From: JAVBQF01 sp031549195
GTDB lineage: Bacteria > Bacillota_I > Bacilli_A > RF39 > UBA660
Assembly (NCBI GenBank): GCA_031549195.1
Contig: JAVBQF010000039.1
Location: forward strand, 1 to 15,881
Reading direction: 5' to 3'
DNA length: 15,881 nucleotides
Shown here: one piece after another, positions 13,418 through 15,881 of the stretch
How the letters are laid out: every line of letters starts with the position of its first letter
Numbering within the stretch: position 1 is the first letter of the stretch
The notes under the pieces: generated by a model
Seen by the model: the letters and a program-made list of their open reading frames with translations, nothing else
What the model was told of the DNA's origin: nothing
The model's database searches: none
Position numbers and translations under genes: made by a program

Positions 13418-13439
13418 TGAAAACTAACTATGGTATAGT
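13411..13439 (+). promoter_or_regulatory. Promoter of the DUF192 gene
   Basis: TTGTCA (13411-13416), exactly 17 bases ending TGG, TATAGT (13434-13439), an extended -10. Start near 13446. Because this promoter lies inside the longest open frame, the protein must start downstream of it. Confidence 0.7.
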
Positions 13440-13458
13440 TGCATTAGGTGATGCCATT

Positions 13459-13776
13459 ATGTACCTGACTAATAATAAAGATAAGCTTTTAATCAATGAT
13501 TGTACTACTTTTAAAGACAAGTTATTTGGTCTTATGTTTAAAAAAAACTTTAAATATGGTCTTAAAATTAGGTGCAATGGAATACATACTTTTTTTATGA
13601 AAGAAAGAATCCATGTCATACTAACTGATAAAAATTATAAAGTGTTATATGTTTATAATAACTTAAAGAAAAATAAGATTATTTTACCTAAAAAAAACGT
13701 ATACTATACGTTTGAATTACCTAATAATTTCCTTGTTAATTATAATGTAGGTGATGACATCAATACTATTTACTAA
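13459..13776 (+). CDS. DUF192-family protein
   Basis: 105-aa protein with the DUF192 (COG1430) pattern: a short N-terminal strand, TTFKDKLFGLMFKKNF (16-31) containing the GLM motif, IRCNGIHTFFMKERIHVILTDKNYKVLYV (38-66) with the family's F-M-K segment, and a final FELP...VGDDI (86-101). Function of the family is unknown. The usual signal peptide of many DUF192 proteins is missing, so this copy looks cytoplasmic. I start at ATG 13459, preceded by AGGTG, because the promoter occupies 13411-13439. It ends 4 bases from the end of the convergent 159-aa gene. The adjacent divergent gene encodes a Flp pilin. Confidence 0.82.
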   Translation: MYLTNNKDKLLINDCTTFKDKLFGLMFKKNFKYGLKIRCNGIHTFFMKERIHVILTDKNYKVLYVYNNLKKNKIILPKKNVYYTFELPNNFLVNYNVGDDINTIY

Positions 13777-13780
13777 TATA

Positions 13781-14260
13781 TTATGAATTTGATGCATGAA
13801 GCAATCTATTAGCTATTGAGGTTCCTATATTTTTACATAAAACCATATGACGGCTGTTATCAACTTGGCTTTGTGCTACTTGATAACTTTTTCCTTTTCT
13901 ATCTTTAATACTATTATTAATTAATTCAATAGTTTCACCATTTGTTTTGAGAGGTGGATATTTACCACCATTTTCTCTAACTGTTTTTCCATCAATAACA
14001 GTAATATCAACAAACTTTTCGCTATCTCTTATGAAAGCTTTTAATGGCGAATAAGTTTGAAATCCATCTCTTTCACATACAGAAGCACAACTTAAAACAT
14101 ATCTATTATTTGCATAATCAAAATTCAAATATATTTCTATATAGTGTCCTCTATTTCTTGATATTTCTGACTTTCTTAATATTTCTTTTCCTTCTTCAGT
14201 TTCTAAAAAGGCATTTAAAATATTAATTCTTCTTTGTTCAATAAATCCTTCGTATGCCAT
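13781..14260 (-). CDS. Conserved-looking protein of unknown function
   Basis: Not recognised. 159 aa, soluble, no membrane helix or signal peptide. The first 33 residues look like an amphipathic helix pair (FIEQRRINILNAFLETEEGKE), then alternating strands with HYIEIYLNFDYANNRYVLSCASV (about 39-61) and KFVDITVIDGKTVREN, and a polar C-terminus with SYQVAQSQVDNSRHMVLC. Start at 14260 has GGGGG about 6 bases upstream. Own promoter at 14287-14315. Convergent with the DUF192 gene, with only 4 bases between stops and no visible terminator, so the two mRNAs may overlap. Confidence 0.75.
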   Translation of the reverse strand: MAYEGFIEQRRINILNAFLETEEGKEILRKSEISRNRGHYIEIYLNFDYANNRYVLSCASVCERDGFQTYSPLKAFIRDSEKFVDITVIDGKTVRENGGKYPPLKTNGETIELINNSIKDRKGKSYQVAQSQVDNSRHMVLCKNIGTSIANRLLHASNS

Positions 14261-14286
14261 GCTAATCCCCCTACAGCTATATAATT

Positions 14287-14315
14287 AATATATCATATAT
14301 AAAGTGTTAAAACAA
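14287..14315 (-). promoter_or_regulatory. Promoter of the 159-aa gene
   Basis: Minus strand TTGTTT (14315-14310), 17-base spacer ending TGA, TATATT (14292-14287). Extended -10 arrangement. Confidence 0.55.
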
Positions 14316-14320
14316 ATTAA

Positions 14321-14347
14321 AATAGCAATTATATAATCATTGCTATT
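14321..14347 (-). terminator. Hairpin spanning the ZIP stop codon
   Basis: Minus strand AATAGCAA (end of the coding region) pairs with TTGCTATT over 8 bp; the 11-base loop contains the TAA stop (14331-14329). TTAATTTG follows, a weak U-tract. Probable terminator of uppP-ZIP, read through by the last ribosome. Confidence 0.5.
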
Positions 14348-15063
14348 AATATTAAAATAATTCCTGTTATTATTCCGGATAATACTATTTTTTTATTTTT
14401 AATTTTTATAATTTTAGGTAATAGCTCTGAGAAAGCTATATAAAGAAGCATTCCTAAAGTTACACCAATTAATATTCCAGTAGTAAATTCATTTATAGAA
14501 TTAGCACCCAATATTGCCATGGCCAGTCCACCAAAGAAAGTAGAAAGCGCTGTAAGAACAACTAAGCTTAATGTTTTTTTTATGCTCTTGCTTGCTTTAT
14601 ATATAGTTGATGTTATTATCATTCCCATCGGAATATTATGTAAACCAATTCCTATTGCAAGTAATAGTCCTGATCTTATTGATTCTTCCGCAACTGTATA
14701 AATTGCCATACCTTCAATAATATTATGAAGAACTAATGCGATTGCTGCTACAACACCAATGTGTTCTAAATTTTCTTCACCTTCATCATCATGATCAGGC
14801 ACATACTTATCTAACATTTTTAATATAACAAATCCCATAAATATTGATATTACTATTATTAAAATTGTAGTAAATAAATTATTATCCTCTTCAAATATTT
14901 CAAATAATTCAGGTATTAAATCAGTTACAATAAGCATTGTAATTACACTAAATGCTAAGCTTATTGAAAAGTTAATAAACTTATTATTATTTTTGCTTAT
15001 AAATACAATAATTGCTCCTACTAATATAAAAAGTCCTAATACTAAAGTAATTAATAGTCCCAT
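14329..15063 (-). CDS. ZIP-family metal transporter
   Basis: 244-aa membrane protein importing divalent metal (zinc, possibly iron or manganese). About eight helices. A metal-binding variable loop PDHDDEGEENLEH lies at 89-101, followed by the TM4 signature HNIIEG (113-118) and the TM5 signature HNIPMG (142-147). The TM5 motif has Met where many ZIPs have Glu (HNIPEG), so one of the two metal sites of the binuclear centre may be altered. Start at 15063 has AGGTG about 4 bases upstream. It begins 7 bases after the uppP stop, so the two are one operon. No Fur/Zur-type operator was recognised. Confidence 0.92.
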   Translation of the reverse strand: MGLLITLVLGLFILVGAIIVFISKNNNKFINFSISLAFSVITMLIVTDLIPELFEIFEEDNNLFTTILIIVISIFMGFVILKMLDKYVPDHDDEGEENLEHIGVVAAIALVLHNIIEGMAIYTVAEESIRSGLLLAIGIGLHNIPMGMIITSTIYKASKSIKKTLSLVVLTALSTFFGGLAMAILGANSINEFTTGILIGVTLGMLLYIAFSELLPKIIKIKNKKIVLSGIITGIILILIAMII

Positions 15064-15070
15064 ACTTCAC

Positions 15071-15874
15071 CTATACTACTAGCCATATAAGAGTGATAAG
15101 CCCTAGTATTATTCTATACCACATAAATAACTTAAAATCATTTTTTCTTAAGTATTTAAGTAAAAATTCAATACATAGAAGCCCAGCAATAAATGCTACA
15201 CCTGCTCCTAGTGTAAATATAGCTATATTATCAACTATTAAAGAAAAACCATTTTTTAATATAAATAACACTACAGCGCCCAATACAACTGGTGCTGATA
15301 AATAGAAAGAAAACTTAGCTGCATCTTCTCTATTTAGTTTTAAATATCTAGCAGTTGCAATAGTTGTACCACTTCTTGAAAATCCTGGAATAAGTGCAAA
15401 AACTTGACTACATCCAATAATTAATGCATCCTTAATACCCATTGTCTTAATTGATTTAGTATTCTTCGATACTTTATCTATTAAATATATTAAAATACCT
15501 ACTACAATTAATGATACCGCTATAAGAGCAAATTGTCCTCTTATAACCTCTTCAATTATATCTTCAAATAAAGTACCAACTATAGCTGCTGGTATTGTGG
15601 CAATAATTATATACCACATTATTTTTCCTTCATCATCCCTTATTCCTTTAGTAAACCCTTTAATTGCCATACTCCAAAAGTCTTTAAAGAAATATATTAT
15701 AATTGCTAAAGCAGTTCCAAAATGAAGAGCTATATCAAATGCTAACGCTATATCAGAGCTAACTGTTGAACATAAGCCAAATACATCTCTAAATATTATT
15801 AAATGAGCACTTGAAGATATTGGTAAAAATTCAGCAATTCCTTGAATTACTGCTAGTATTATAACTTCTAACAT
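15071..15874 (-). CDS. uppP: Undecaprenyl-diphosphatase UppP (BacA)
   Basis: Integral membrane phosphatase that converts undecaprenyl pyrophosphate to undecaprenyl phosphate, the lipid carrier for cell-wall synthesis; extra copies give bacitracin resistance. 267 aa, normal family size. The first active-site segment QGIAEFLPISSSAHL (11-25) contains the (E/Q)xxxE motif and the Ser and His residues, and the second is LIPGFSRSGTTIA (161-173) with catalytic Arg167. The start at 15874 fits family N-termini, but only 7 bases precede it in the window and no ribosome-binding site is visible there. First gene of a uppP-ZIP operon as far as can be seen. Confidence 0.96.
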   Translation of the reverse strand: MLEVIILAVIQGIAEFLPISSSAHLIIFRDVFGLCSTVSSDIALAFDIALHFGTALAIIIYFFKDFWSMAIKGFTKGIRDDEGKIMWYIIIATIPAAIVGTLFEDIIEEVIRGQFALIAVSLIVVGILIYLIDKVSKNTKSIKTMGIKDALIIGCSQVFALIPGFSRSGTTIATARYLKLNREDAAKFSFYLSAPVVLGAVVLFILKNGFSLIVDNIAIFTLGAGVAFIAGLLCIEFLLKYLRKNDFKLFMWYRIILGLITLIWLVV

Positions 15875-15881
15875 ATAAACA

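Noticed and set aside
13411..13458. Longer DUF192 start at TTG 13411 or ATG 13417
   Set aside because: The TTG is part of a -35 box and a full promoter lies in this stretch; ATG 13459 has a better ribosome-binding site.

Overview
This window is very AT-rich, densely packed bacterial DNA with short intergenic gaps, good Shine-Dalgarno sites, sigma-A-type promoters and many small intrinsic terminators. Gene content points to a low-GC Gram-positive (Bacillota) of the Bacilli side: a CotE spore-coat morphogenetic protein, a RicA/YmcA protein and MiaB lie in the same relative order as in Bacillus (miaB, ymcA, cotE). CotE implies that the organism forms spores or descends from spore formers. TGA is used as a stop and TGG as Trp, so the code is standard. 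I cannot name a genus; an uncultured gut member of the Bacilli/Erysipelotrichales type would fit.

Layout. Positions 1-1622 hold a leftward ribosomal operon (rpsP, khpA, rplS, lepB) with a consensus promoter embedded in the terminator of the previous gene. The usual rimM and trmD genes are absent between khpA and rplS. Positions 1634-4432 hold the leftward sporulation/RNA-modification cluster miaB, ricA, a small Cys-containing two-helix membrane protein, and cotE. Positions 4577-8101 are leftward single genes: a membrane-anchored NodB polysaccharide deacetylase, a YbaK-type deacylase, an ankyrin-type protein and a one-helix membrane protein. Several have their own recognisable promoter or terminator. 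A tRNA-Ser(GCU) follows at 8116-8206. Positions 8271-10357 (leftward) hold a large one-helix membrane protein, a DedA protein and an ACT-domain protein.

The strand then switches. Rightward genes are a tocopherol-cyclase-like protein (10460-11407), a single-domain DUF11 protein with a candidate sporulation promoter (11668-12048), a lipoprotein (12502-13119) and a DUF192 protein (13459-13776). A leftward tRNA-Lys(CUU) lies at 12264-12339. A Flp-type pilin at 13157-13360 is divergent from the DUF192 gene, and their -35 boxes overlap. Leftward genes close the window: an unknown 159-aa protein, a ZIP metal transporter and uppP, the last two forming an operon.

Functionally the window mixes housekeeping translation genes, cell-envelope lipid and wall genes (lepB, deacetylase, dedA, uppP), spore-related genes and several lineage-specific secreted or membrane proteins that carry paired extracytoplasmic cysteines. 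I see no CRISPR array, transposase or prophage. No intergenic gap exceeds about 260 bases. The points most worth a second look are the Flp/DUF192 pair with a shared -35 site, the extra membrane gene inside the ricA-cotE interval, the sporulation-type promoter before the DUF11 gene, the missing rimM-trmD pair, and the terminators fused to stop codons.
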